The notes under the pieces are model-generated. The model saw only the letters and a program-made list of their open reading frames with translations, made no database searches and was not told where the DNA came from. A DNA stretch of 17,311 nucleotides from an uncultured Oscillospiraceae bacterium. GTDB taxonomy: Bacteria > Bacillota > Clostridia > Oscillospirales > Oscillospiraceae. The translations under genes were made by a program, and so were the position numbers. Positions 6,530 through 13,875 of this stretch are shown piece by piece. The stretch covers positions 1 to 17,311 of the forward strand of contig CAKUHX010000013.1 of the NCBI GenBank assembly GCA_934659475.1. Reading direction: 5' to 3'. Position 1 is the stretch's first letter; every line of letters begins with the position of its first letter.

Positions 6530-6961
6530 ATGATGATCTCCACAAAGGGGCGGTACGCCCTGCGGGTACTGGTGGATATGGCGGAGCACCAGGGGGAGGG
6601 CTATATCCCGCTGAAGGAGATCGCGGCCCGGCAGGAGATCTCGGAGAAGTATCTGGAGAGCATCGTCAAGGAGCTGGTGAAGGCACGGGTGCTGGAGGGA
6701 GTGCGCGGCAAGGGCGGCGGCTACCGGATGGTGGGCTCGCCCGACCAGTATACGGCGGGGGAGATCATCCGGCTGATGGAGGGCTCGCTGGCCCCGGTGG
6801 CCTGTCTGGAGAAGGGCAGCGCCCCCTGCTCCCGGGCGGCCCAGTGCCGCACCCTGTCCCTGTGGCAGGGGCTGAACGATCTGGTGAACGACTATCTGGA
6901 CAGGTTCACCATCGCCGACCTGACCCGGCGGGAGGACGCCGGCTTTGACTATGTGATCTGA
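6530..6961 (+). CDS. Rrf2-family transcriptional regulator with three cysteines (IscR/CymR-like)
   Basis: A 143-residue Rrf2 regulator. The start MMISTKGRYALRVLVDMA is the family signature. The winged helix-turn-helix continues through IPLKEIAARQEISEKYLESI and the wing GVRGKGGGYRM (57-67). Three cysteines, Cys92, Cys100 and Cys106, lie where IscR and NsrR carry Fe-S ligands, but the spacing here is C-x7-C-x5-C, against C-x5-C-x5-C in IscR. CymR-type cysteine repressors lack this cluster, so the protein could sense Fe-S status, redox or a sulfur metabolite. GGAGGAGG lies nine bases before the ATG at 6530; a second ATG follows at once. It is divergent from cysK and shares a candidate binding motif with it, so cysK is the likely target. 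Confidence 0.9.
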   Translation: MMISTKGRYALRVLVDMAEHQGEGYIPLKEIAARQEISEKYLESIVKELVKARVLEGVRGKGGGYRMVGSPDQYTAGEIIRLMEGSLAPVACLEKGSAPCSRAAQCRTLSLWQGLNDLVNDYLDRFTIADLTRREDAGFDYVI

Positions 6962-6966
6962 AGCCA

Positions 6967-6995
6967 TCGAAAAAACGGCTTCGCCACTTTTTCGA
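6967..6995. repeat. nested AT-stem hairpin, possible dispersed intergenic element
   Basis: TCGAAAAA (6967-6974) pairs with TTTTTCGA (6988-6995). Inside it, after a symmetric AC/AC internal loop, GGC pairs with GCC around TTC. It can end transcripts in either direction because both arms give T-runs. Only one copy is seen in this window. Its form suggests a repeated extragenic palindrome, which needs a genome search. Confidence 0.5.
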
Positions 6996-7005
6996 CAGTC
7001 TCAAC

Positions 7006-7031
7006 AGCCCCCGGCCATCAGGCCGGGGGCT
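7006..7031. terminator. terminator hairpin between rrf2 and the nucleoside hydrolase gene
   Basis: A perfect 11-bp stem (7006-7016 with 7021-7031), loop ATCA, between convergent genes. The tails are only modestly T-rich (GATCTTTA on the plus strand). Together with the hairpin at 6967-6995 it probably separates the two transcripts. Confidence 0.65.
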
Positions 7032-7036
7032 GATCT

Positions 7037-8038
7037 TTACTGTTTGGGCTGGAAGCTCCTGATGCAGTCCATCATCCAGCGGGCGAACATCTCCCGGTCG
7101 GCGTCCAGAGCGAAGGTGGCGTTCTTGGGCCGGTCGGTATAGGTCCGGGGGTCTACGATGGTCTGCCCATCGGCAAAGCCGCCGGAGATGTCGATGTCCA
7201 CCCGGGTAAAGATGGACTTGGTGATGATCTCCGGGTGGGCCACGGCGCATACGGCCAGGGCGTCGTGGATGGGGGCGGAGTCCAGCCGGTCCATGGGCTG
7301 CAGGTGGCTGTAGGCCAGGATGCGGTGGTCCACGCAGTCGGCTACCGCCTTGCCCAGGGCGGTGCCCAGGGCGCGGAACTCGCGGCTCTCGTCGGCGTTG
7401 ATGCAGCCCCCGTGGTGGGTGGCGTCCAGGGGGATGATGCGGATGGGGCAGCCGCTGTCCATGACGATCTGGGCGGCCTCGGGATCAGCCCAGATGTTGA
7501 ACTCGGCGGCGGCGGTGGTGTTGGTGCGCTGATAGCCGCCGCCCATCAGAACGATCTCGCGGATCTTCTTGCAGATCTCCGGCTCCAGCCGCATGGCCAT
7601 GGCGATGTTGGTCAGGGGGCCCACGGGGACCAGGGTGATGTCCCCGGCGCTGTGCATCAGGGTGTCGATATAGAACCAGACGGCGTGCTCCTTCTCTACC
7701 GTGCGGGTGGAGGGGGGCAGCTCCAGATAGTCGGTGTGGATCTCGATGGGTTCGTCCATGCCCTCTACGATGGTGCGCTGGCCGGAGTAGCCGCCGTGGC
7801 GGTTGGGCAGCAGGGTGGACACCATGGGGGTGGCGCAGCCCTTATAGACGGGGAAGTCCGCCTGCAGCACGTCCCGCACCCGCAGGGTGTTCTCCGTGGT
7901 ATAGGGCAGGGGCTTGTTGCCCGCCACGGTGCACACGGCCAGCAGGTCAAGTCCGGGGTCCAGATAGGCCGTCATGATGGCGATGGCGTCATCAGTGCCG
8001 GTGTCCACATCCAAAATGATCTTTTTCTTTTCTGCCAT
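7037..8038 (-). CDS. inosine-uridine preferring nucleoside hydrolase family protein
   Basis: A 333-residue nucleoside hydrolase, which cleaves the N-glycosidic bond of ribonucleosides to free base and ribose. The diagnostic calcium-binding motif DVDTGTDDA begins at residue 10, with Asp10, Asp16 and Asp17. Other landmarks are VPVGPLTNIAMAM (137-149), the MGGG turn (165-168), EFNIWADPEAA (179-189), and His258-Asp259 in APIHDALAV, the active-site histidine and last metal ligand. The length is normal for the family. The ATG at 8038 has AAAGGAG seven bases upstream. It is a single gene with its own promoter, diverging from pepD, and no transporter is adjacent. It probably serves nucleoside salvage; base preference cannot be read from the sequence. 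Confidence 0.93.
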   Translation of the reverse strand: MAEKKKIILDVDTGTDDAIAIMTAYLDPGLDLLAVCTVAGNKPLPYTTENTLRVRDVLQADFPVYKGCATPMVSTLLPNRHGGYSGQRTIVEGMDEPIEIHTDYLELPPSTRTVEKEHAVWFYIDTLMHSAGDITLVPVGPLTNIAMAMRLEPEICKKIREIVLMGGGYQRTNTTAAAEFNIWADPEAAQIVMDSGCPIRIIPLDATHHGGCINADESREFRALGTALGKAVADCVDHRILAYSHLQPMDRLDSAPIHDALAVCAVAHPEIITKSIFTRVDIDISGGFADGQTIVDPRTYTDRPKNATFALDADREMFARWMMDCIRSFQPKQ

Positions 8039-8112
8039 GGGAAGGCTCCTTTCCTGGCGGCCTGCGCCGCCGCGACCTGGGATGATGCGGCCGGAGACGG
8101 CCGCCGGCACCC

Positions 8113-8141
8113 ATCATACCACGGCCGGGCGGCCTTGACAA
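8113..8141 (-). promoter_or_regulatory. promoter of the nucleoside hydrolase gene
   Basis: On the minus strand TTGTCA (8136-8141), 17 bases, then TATGAT (8113-8118), each five of six matches. Its -35 overlaps the -35 of the divergent pepD promoter in five bases. Confidence 0.75.
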
Positions 8142-8162
8142 GGGCGGGGATTCTGCTATCAT
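8135..8162 (+). promoter_or_regulatory. promoter of the pepD-like gene
   Basis: A perfect TTGACA (8135-8140), 16 bases, then TATCAT (8157-8162). The -35 bases are shared with the opposite promoter, so the two probably cannot be occupied by RNA polymerase at once. Confidence 0.7.
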
Positions 8163-8175
8163 AGGGGGCGAAGGA

Positions 8176-8227
8176 CCCGGCGCTGTCCGCGCCGGGCGTA
8201 CAGGATCAAAACGGGCGCGGAGCGCCC
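8176..8227 (+). other. two tandem hairpins in the pepD leader
   Basis: The first is CCCGGCGC (8176-8183) with GCGCCGGG (8189-8196), an 8-bp stem. The second is GGGCGC (8213-8218) with GCGCCC (8222-8227), a 6-bp stem ending two bases before the AGGAGG at 8230-8235. No T-run follows either. They could affect message stability or ribosome access. Confidence 0.4.
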
Positions 8228-8241
8228 ACAGGAGGATAGCT

Positions 8242-9690
8242 ATGGCGGTTTTATCCGGGCTGAAGCCCGCAAAGGTGTTTGAGTATTTCGAGGCCCTGTG
8301 CTCCGTGCCCCACGGCAGCGGCAACACAAAGCAGATCAGCGACCTGTGTGTGGGCTTTGCCAAAGAGCTGGGTCTGCGGTACCGGCAGGAGCCCTGCAAC
8401 AACGTGGTCATCTGGAAGGACGGCTCCGCCGGATATGAGGACGCCGCCCCCATCATGCTTCAGGGACATATGGACATGGTGTGCGCCAAGACCGATGACT
8501 GCACCAAGGATATGGCCAAGGAGGGCCTTGACCTGCGCACCGACGGCCAGTGGGTCTGGGCGGACAGGACTACTCTGGGGGGCGACAACGGCATCGCCGT
8601 GGCCATGATCCTGGCTATCCTGTCCGACGACACCCTGCCCCATCCCCCCATCGAGGCGGTGTTCACCGTGGAAGAGGAGGTGGGCATGGACGGAGCCCAC
8701 GCTCTGGACCCTGCGGGGCTGCACAGCCGGAAGCTGCTGAACCTGGACTCTGAGGAGGAGGGAGTGTTCACCGTCTGCTGTGCCGGCGGGATGCGCCTTG
8801 ACTGCCTGCTGCCCGGAGAAAAGCAGCCCCTGAAGGGGGAGACAGGCTTCCACCTAACTATCTCCGGCCTGCACGGGGGCCACTCCGGCTGCGACATCAA
8901 CCTGGGCCGGGCCTCCGCCAACCAGCAGATGGGCCGGGTGCTGTACTCCGCCATGGAGCGGTTCCCCGGCCTGCGCTTGGCGGACATCCGGGGCGGAAGA
9001 TTCGACAACGTGATCTGCCCCCGGAGCGAGGCCCTTGCCGCCCTTCCCGCCGGGAGCGGGGAGGAGTTCCAGGCGTTCGTTCGGGAGTTTGACGCCATTT
9101 TGAAGAATGAGTACGCCGGCTGTGATGACGGGATCGCCCTGACCTGCGAGCGGGCGGACCTCACCGCCGCGCTGGATGCCCAGACCACCAGCCGGATGCT
9201 CCATGTGCTGCTGGCCCTGCCCCAGGGGGTACAGGCCATGAGCGCCGACTTCCCCGGGCTGGTGCAGACCTCTCTGAACCTGGGGGTCATGGCGCTGGAA
9301 GGGGACGGGCTGCACTTCAGCTATGCGGTGCGCTCCTCCGTGGCCAGCCAGAAGGCCATGCTGGAGCAGCGGGTGCGGTCTATCGTGGAGCATGCCGGCG
9401 GCAGGGTGGACAAGCGCAGCGAGTACCCCGCCTGGCAGTATCAGCGCCAGTCCCGGCTGCGGGACACGGTGGCCGGGGCCTATGAGGCGGTGTACGGCAG
9501 GAAGGGCGTCATCGCCGGGACCCACGGGGGGCTGGAGTGCGGCCTGCTGATGGAGAAGTTCCCAGGGATGGATGCCGTGTCCCTGGGGCCGGAGCTGCAT
9601 GATGTCCACTCTCCCCGGGAGCGGCTGAACGTGCCGTCCACCCAGCGGACCTATGAGCTGGTGTGCGAGGTGCTCAGGCGCAGCAGATAA
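8242..9690 (+). CDS. pepD: aminoacyl-histidine dipeptidase (PepD), M20 metallopeptidase
   Basis: A 482-residue two-zinc M20 peptidase matching PepD, which hydrolyses dipeptides such as Xaa-His (carnosine-type) in the cytoplasm. Metal and catalytic residues are in the expected places: His76 and Asp78 in LQGHMDMV, bridging Asp115 in LGGDNG, the catalytic glutamate pair at 145-146 in VEEEVGMDG, Asp169 in LNLDSEEEG, and His456 in HDVHSPRERL. The dimerisation or lid domain spans roughly 185-400, with SGLHGGHSGCDI at its start. Length equals the E. coli enzyme (about 485). The ATG at 8242 has AGGAGG six bases upstream. A single-gene unit with its own promoter and terminator. Assignment is firm at family level. 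Confidence 0.94.
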   Translation: MAVLSGLKPAKVFEYFEALCSVPHGSGNTKQISDLCVGFAKELGLRYRQEPCNNVVIWKDGSAGYEDAAPIMLQGHMDMVCAKTDDCTKDMAKEGLDLRTDGQWVWADRTTLGGDNGIAVAMILAILSDDTLPHPPIEAVFTVEEEVGMDGAHALDPAGLHSRKLLNLDSEEEGVFTVCCAGGMRLDCLLPGEKQPLKGETGFHLTISGLHGGHSGCDINLGRASANQQMGRVLYSAMERFPGLRLADIRGGRFDNVICPRSEALAALPAGSGEEFQAFVREFDAILKNEYAGCDDGIALTCERADLTAALDAQTTSRMLHVLLALPQGVQAMSADFPGLVQTSLNLGVMALEGDGLHFSYAVRSSVASQKAMLEQRVRSIVEHAGGRVDKRSEYPAWQYQRQSRLRDTVAGAYEAVYGRKGVIAGTHGGLECGLLMEKFPGMDAVSLGPELHDVHSPRERLNVPSTQRTYELVCEVLRRSR

Positions 9691-9698
9691 ACGGTGCA

Positions 9699-9734
9699 AA
9701 CTGCCCCCCGGACTGCCGTCCGGAGGGCAGTTTT
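9699..9734 (+). terminator. intrinsic terminator of pepD
   Basis: A 15-position stem with a single C-A mismatch (9699-9713 with 9718-9732), loop TGCC, and a TTTT run at 9731-9734. It begins eight bases after the stop codon. Confidence 0.85.
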
Positions 9735-9775
9735 CCGTCCAAAAGCCGGAAAAGATGTCCACAGGCGGGAAATGC

Positions 9776-9804
9776 TGGACTTTTTTTCGGAAAGCCATTA
9801 TACT
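9776..9804 (+). promoter_or_regulatory. probable promoter of the PF06541 membrane-protein gene
   Basis: TGGACT (9776-9781), 17 bases, then TATACT (9799-9804). The -10 is good and the -35 matches four of six. It lies between the pepD terminator and the gene start 40 bp on. Confidence 0.55.
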
Positions 9805-9843
9805 GTAGCACACATTACAGTATTTTAACGGGGGATCCTTCCT

Positions 9844-10788
9844 ATGGGCCAGCTGTATCAGTTCCTGTGTATTTTCTTCGTATACGCTTTCCTCGGTTGG
9901 TGTACCGAGGTGAGCTACGCCGCCCTTCAGACGGGCAAATTCGTCAACAGGGGCTTTCTGAACGGGCCGGTGTGCCCCATTTACGGCTTCGGCGTGGTCA
10001 TCATCCTGGCCTGCCTGACCCCCCTGAAGCAGCATTTCATCCTGCTGTTCCTGGGGTCGGTGGTGCTGACCTCTCTGCTGGAGCTGGTCACCGGCTTCGT
10101 GCTGGAAAAGCTGTTCCACCAGCGCTGGTGGGACTACTCCGACGACCCCTTCAACATCGGCGGCTACATCTGCCTGAAGTTCTCCATCGCCTGGGGCCTG
10201 GCCTGTCTGTTCGTGGTGGACATCCTGCACCCCACCATCCAGTGGGTCATCGCTCTGGTGCCCCGGGGGCTGGGCTGGGTGCTGCTGGGGGTGTTCGCCG
10301 CCTGTATGGCGGTGGACCTGGCCGCCACGGTGAGCACCATCGCCAAGCTCAACCGGAAGCTGGAGCACATCGACCAGCTGGCCGGCCGCATCCGGGAGGC
10401 GTCCAACGAGTTCGGCGAGAACCTGGCCGACAAGGTGCTGGACGCCGCGGAGAAGGGCGCCGACTTCAAGGAGAGCGTGCAGGGCTTCAAGGAGGATATG
10501 GAGGACTGGAGCGAGGACGTCCGGGGCGACCTGAAGGAGGATCTGGACGGCGCCCGCCAGGCTATTGCCCAGTACAAGGTGGAGTCTGAGCTGCAGCGGG
10601 CGGAGCGGCAGCAGCGCCGCCAGCAGCGCCGGCAGGAGCTGGAGCAGCTGTTCAACTCCATGCGGGGCGAGCTGGATGGCCGGGTGCTGGGCGAGGGCCG
10701 CCTGATGAAGGCTTTCCCCCAGCTGCGCTCGATCGACCACAAGCAGGCTATGGAGCGCCTGCGCCGCCGCCGCGGTGACCGCCGCTGA
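9844..10788 (+). CDS. PF06541 (putative ABC-transporter type IV) membrane protein with long helical tail
   Basis: A 314-residue protein in two parts. Residues 1-160 carry about five membrane helices and the PF06541 signature: FLGWCTEV near residue 17, FVNRGFLNGPVCPIYGFG, and a segment with RWWDYSDDPFNIGGYICL around 92-111. The family is annotated as a putative ABC permease, but the transport role is unproven and no ATPase is adjacent. Residues 163-314 form a highly charged, mostly helical, probably coiled-coil tail rich in Glu, Asp, Arg and Gln, ending in RLRRRRGDRR. The tail is presumably cytoplasmic. The start at 9844 has only GGGGGAT as a ribosome site, eight bases upstream. It has its own promoter after the pepD terminator; the next gene has a separate promoter. 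The function is unknown. Confidence 0.85.
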   Translation: MGQLYQFLCIFFVYAFLGWCTEVSYAALQTGKFVNRGFLNGPVCPIYGFGVVIILACLTPLKQHFILLFLGSVVLTSLLELVTGFVLEKLFHQRWWDYSDDPFNIGGYICLKFSIAWGLACLFVVDILHPTIQWVIALVPRGLGWVLLGVFAACMAVDLAATVSTIAKLNRKLEHIDQLAGRIREASNEFGENLADKVLDAAEKGADFKESVQGFKEDMEDWSEDVRGDLKEDLDGARQAIAQYKVESELQRAERQQRRQQRRQELEQLFNSMRGELDGRVLGEGRLMKAFPQLRSIDHKQAMERLRRRRGDRR

Positions 10789-10796
10789 CGGTATGG

Positions 10797-10826
10797 TTGA
10801 AATCCCCCGCGCGGCTGTGATATAAT
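10797..10826 (+). promoter_or_regulatory. promoter of the degV-prmA transcription unit
   Basis: TTGAAA (10797-10802), 18 bases, then a perfect TATAAT (10821-10826) preceded by TGA, an extended -10. It starts nine bases after the previous stop. No internal terminator is visible until 15714, so it may drive five genes. Confidence 0.75.
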
Positions 10827-10876
10827 CGGCCTGAAGTTCCGCCTGCGGGCGACCCATTCACAAGGAGTGAAACGAC

Positions 10877-11749
10877 ATGGCGTCTTATGTGATCGTGACA
10901 GATTCTTCGGCAGATCTCTCCGCCCAGATGGCGGAGAAGGCCGGCGTTCAGGTGCTGCCCCTGCGCTTTACCGTGGGGGGAAAGACCTATTACAACTGGC
11001 CGGACAACCGGGAGATGGACCCGAAGGTATTCTACCGCATGCTGCGGGAGGGGGAGGTGGCCACCACCGCCGCCGTGAATATCTCCCAGTATCTGGATAT
11101 GCTGGAGCCCATTCTGCAGTCCGGGACCGACGTGCTGGTGCTGTCCTTCTCCTCCGGCCTGTCCGCTACCTATGACAGCTCGCGCCTTGCGGCGGAGGAA
11201 CTGCGGGAGAAGTATCCCCAGCGGAAGATCTTTGCCGTGGACACCCTGTGCGCCTCTCTGGGCCAGGGCCTGCTGGTATGGCACGCCGCTCAGCTGAAAG
11301 ATCAGGGAAAGAGCATAGAAGAGGTGCGGGACTGGGTGGAGGAAAACAAGCTGCACCTGTGCCACCAGTTCACCGTGGACGACCTGCACTTCTTAAAGCG
11401 GGGCGGACGCATCTCCGCCACTACCGCCGTGGTGGGCACCATGCTGAAGATCAAGCCGGTGCTCCATGTGGACGACGGGGGCAAGCTGGTGAACATCGGC
11501 AAGGCCCGGGGGCGCAAGGCCTCTCTGAAGGCTCTGGTGGACCGCATGGAGGAGACGGCCATCGACCCGGCCGGCCAGACTGTGTTCATCAGTCACGGCG
11601 ACTGCATGGAGGATGCGGAGTATGTGGCCGGCCTGGTGAAGGAACGCATGGGCGTACAGGATGTGCGCATCAACTATGTGGGCCCCGTGATCGGCGCCCA
11701 CTCCGGTCCCGGCACACTGGCCCTGTTCCATCTGGGCAGCCGGCGCTGA
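10877..11749 (+). CDS. DegV family fatty-acid-binding protein
   Basis: A 290-residue DegV-family protein. Members bind a long-chain fatty acid between two domains; FakB proteins of this family present it to the FakA kinase for phosphorylation and phospholipid synthesis. Visible landmarks are the N-terminal VIVTDSSADLS with the TDSS loop (8-11), VATTAAVNISQY (61-72) in the position of the usual T-S-Q-P-S lipid-carboxylate loop, SSGLSATYDS (92-101), DTLCASLGQGLLV, the conserved LKRGGRIS, and IGAHSGPGTLAL near the end. AAGGAG lies nine bases before the ATG. It is first in a co-directional series, 25 bp before prmA. No fakA gene is in the window. Role as a FakB is inferred from the family. Confidence 0.92.
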   Translation: MASYVIVTDSSADLSAQMAEKAGVQVLPLRFTVGGKTYYNWPDNREMDPKVFYRMLREGEVATTAAVNISQYLDMLEPILQSGTDVLVLSFSSGLSATYDSSRLAAEELREKYPQRKIFAVDTLCASLGQGLLVWHAAQLKDQGKSIEEVRDWVEENKLHLCHQFTVDDLHFLKRGGRISATTAVVGTMLKIKPVLHVDDGGKLVNIGKARGRKASLKALVDRMEETAIDPAGQTVFISHGDCMEDAEYVAGLVKERMGVQDVRINYVGPVIGAHSGPGTLALFHLGSRR

Positions 11750-11774
11750 GAGGAAAAGAAACGGAGGCGCCCCG

Positions 11775-12719
11775 ATGGAGGACGTGAAGTGGTTAGAGAT
11801 CGCCGTGAATACCTCGGCGGACAAGCTGGATGAGGTGACCGCCCGTCTGGCGGCCAACGGAATGGACAGCATCGTCATCGAGGAGGAGGGCGAGTTCCGC
11901 CAGTTTTTAGAGCAGAACCGCCAGTATTGGGACTATGTGGACGATGAACTGCTGGAGAAGATGAGGGGCGTGGCCCGGGTGAAGTTCTATGTCACCGATG
12001 ATGCGGATGGCCATGCCCAGCTGGCCCGGTATACCCAGGGGCTGGACTGCGAGTACAGCCAGACCGCGCTGGGGGAGAACGACTGGGCCTACAGCTGGCA
12101 GAAGTACTATAAGCCGTTGACCATTGGTGAGCGGCTGTATGTGGTGCCCCAGTGGGAGAAGGATCAGCCCGTTCCCGCCGGGAAGACGGCCGTGTATCTC
12201 GACCCGGGCCTGACCTTCGGCACCGGCTCCCACGCCTCTACCCAGCTGTGTCTGGAGGGGGTGGAGGAGCACACTGCCCCCGGCTGCTCCGTGCTGGATC
12301 TGGGGTGCGGCAGCGGGATCTTGTCCATCGCCGCCCTGGTGCTGGGGGCAGGATATGCCGCCGCTGTGGACATCGACCCCAAGGCAGTGGGGGTGGCCTA
12401 TGAGAACGCCGCCCTGAACGGCATCGGAAAGGACATCTACCATGTGTGCGCTGGGGACGTGATCGGGGACGAGGAGCTGGCGGGCCGTCTGGCCGCCCGG
12501 CGGTACGACCTGGTGCTGGCCAATATCGTGGCCGATGTGATCATCCCCCTGTCCGCCCGGGTGCCCCAGCTGATGGCCCCCGGCGGCGTGTTCCTGTGCT
12601 CCGGCATCATCGACAGCCGGGCCGACGAGGTGGCCGCCGCTCTGGCGGTCCACGGCCTGACGGTGACGAAGAAGCGGGAGAAGAATGGCTGGGCCGCGCT
12701 GGAGGCCCGGCTGAGCTGA
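11775..12719 (+). CDS. prmA: ribosomal protein L11 methyltransferase
   Basis: A 314-residue S-adenosylmethionine-dependent methyltransferase that trimethylates L11 in the large ribosomal subunit. The N-terminal ~100 residues form the substrate-recognition domain. Then come the PrmA-typical DPGLTFGTGSHASTQLCL (143-160), SAM motif I VLDLGCGSGILSIAA (173-187), Asp199 in AVDIDPKAV binding the ribose, and the catalytic-type motif LANIVADVI (248-256). Length matches the Bacillus homologue (about 311). GGAGG is seven bases before the ATG. In many Firmicutes prmA neighbours dnaJ and an RsmE methyltransferase; here it follows degV instead. Assignment is firm. Confidence 0.96.
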   Translation: MEDVKWLEIAVNTSADKLDEVTARLAANGMDSIVIEEEGEFRQFLEQNRQYWDYVDDELLEKMRGVARVKFYVTDDADGHAQLARYTQGLDCEYSQTALGENDWAYSWQKYYKPLTIGERLYVVPQWEKDQPVPAGKTAVYLDPGLTFGTGSHASTQLCLEGVEEHTAPGCSVLDLGCGSGILSIAALVLGAGYAAAVDIDPKAVGVAYENAALNGIGKDIYHVCAGDVIGDEELAGRLAARRYDLVLANIVADVIIPLSARVPQLMAPGGVFLCSGIIDSRADEVAAALAVHGLTVTKKREKNGWAALEARLS

Positions 12720-12753
12720 GAGCGGTCATCCTTGAGGAAGGAGGGGGAAGGCT

Positions 12754-13860
12754 ATGGATCGGGCGATCGTTGCCCGCCCGGAGTTTCAGCCCGGGCGGCG
12801 GATCATCGCCGTCAGCGATATTCACGGAAACCTGCCTTTCTTCCGCGGACTGATGGAGCAGGTGGGGCTGACCCGCCGGGACATTCTGGTGCTGGTGGGG
12901 GACGTGCTGGAGAAGGGACGGGAGAGCCTTGCCCTGCTGCGGCATGTGATGGACCTGTCCCGGACCCACACAGTGTACTGCATCTGCGGCAACTGCGACG
13001 GCCTTGTCCTCCGCTTTTTCGAGACGGACGCCCTGGACGACCGCTTTTTCTCCTCTTACCTGCCCCAGCATCCGGAGTCCTGCCTGCGGCAGATGGCCCG
13101 GGAGGGGGGCTTTGACCGGACGGACGACCTGCCCCTGCTGCGCCGGCAGCTGCGCGCTGCCTTCCAGCGGGAGTGGGCCTTTCTGCGCGCCATGCCCACC
13201 ATTGTGGAGACGGAGCACCTGGTGTTCGTCCACGGGGGCGTGCCCTCCCTTCAGGGAATGGAGGGGCTGGAGCGCTGGTCGTGCATGAAAAACGACAACT
13301 TTTTGGGCCAGGGATATTCCTTTGACAAGTGGGTCATCGTGGGCCACTGGCCGGTGACCCTGTATGACCCCAAGATCCCCTCTGCCGCCCCCCTGTTTGA
13401 GCGGCGGCGGAAGATCATCTCCATCGATGGCGGCTGCGTGCTGAAGCTGGACGGCCAGCTCAACGCCCTGATCCTGCCGGAGGAGGGGGCGGAGGACTTC
13501 TCCTGGCAGGCCTATGACGGCCTGCCCCAGATCACCGCTCTGGACGGGCAGGAGGCGAGCGCCGACTCTGTGAACATCCGCTGGGGCCGCAGCGCCCTGG
13601 AGCTGGTACAGCAGGGGGAGGAGACCTCCCTCTGCCGCCATTTGGAGAGCGGCCGGGTGCTGCCCATCCTGAACACCTACCTGCGCCGCACAGGGGATAA
13701 GCTGTGGTGCGAGGACTCCACCGACTATGCGCTGCCCGTGGCGCCGGGGGACAGGCTGTCCCTTGTGGCGCGGACGAAAAAGAGCGGGCTTTTATGCAAG
13801 AAGAACGGCGTGACCGGCTGGTATTACGGCCGGACCGCCGGGAATAATACCCCGGAATGA
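12754..13860 (+). CDS. calcineurin-like metallophosphoesterase with C-terminal SH3-like extension
   Basis: A 368-residue protein. Residues 15-235 carry all metallophosphoesterase motifs: SDIHGN (21-26, Asp22 and His24), GDVLEKG (49-55, Asp50), GNCD (79-82), VHGG (His160) and GHWP (His198). GNCD rather than GNHD or GNHE resembles the YfcE/MJ0936 branch, while the overall plan recalls PPP-type phosphatases such as PrpE and ApaH. Residues about 300-360, with GDRLSLVARTKKSGLLCKK and GVTGWYYGR, look like a small SH3-like beta domain; that part is an inference. AAGGAGG precedes the ATG by nine bases. Gaps of 34 and 15 bp link it to prmA and the DUF2156 gene. The substrate cannot be named: phosphoprotein, dinucleoside polyphosphate or another phosphodiester. 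Confidence 0.85.
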   Translation: MDRAIVARPEFQPGRRIIAVSDIHGNLPFFRGLMEQVGLTRRDILVLVGDVLEKGRESLALLRHVMDLSRTHTVYCICGNCDGLVLRFFETDALDDRFFSSYLPQHPESCLRQMAREGGFDRTDDLPLLRRQLRAAFQREWAFLRAMPTIVETEHLVFVHGGVPSLQGMEGLERWSCMKNDNFLGQGYSFDKWVIVGHWPVTLYDPKIPSAAPLFERRRKIISIDGGCVLKLDGQLNALILPEEGAEDFSWQAYDGLPQITALDGQEASADSVNIRWGRSALELVQQGEETSLCRHLESGRVLPILNTYLRRTGDKLWCEDSTDYALPVAPGDRLSLVARTKKSGLLCKKNGVTGWYYGRTAGNNTPE

Positions 13861-13875
13861 GGAAACGATACAGAT

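Noticed and set aside
9663..10589. 308-codon plus-strand frame starting within the end of pepD
   Set aside because: It runs through the pepD terminator and the out-of-frame body of the PF06541 gene; translation is Arg/Gly/Pro-rich with no motif.
8854..10857. Very long open frame (667 codons) on the minus strand across the end of pepD, the intergenic terminator and the PF06541 gene
   Set aside because: Its product is rich in His, Gln, Leu and Ala with no domain, it lies opposite two convincing genes and crosses their terminator and promoter. High G+C makes such stop-free antisense frames common.
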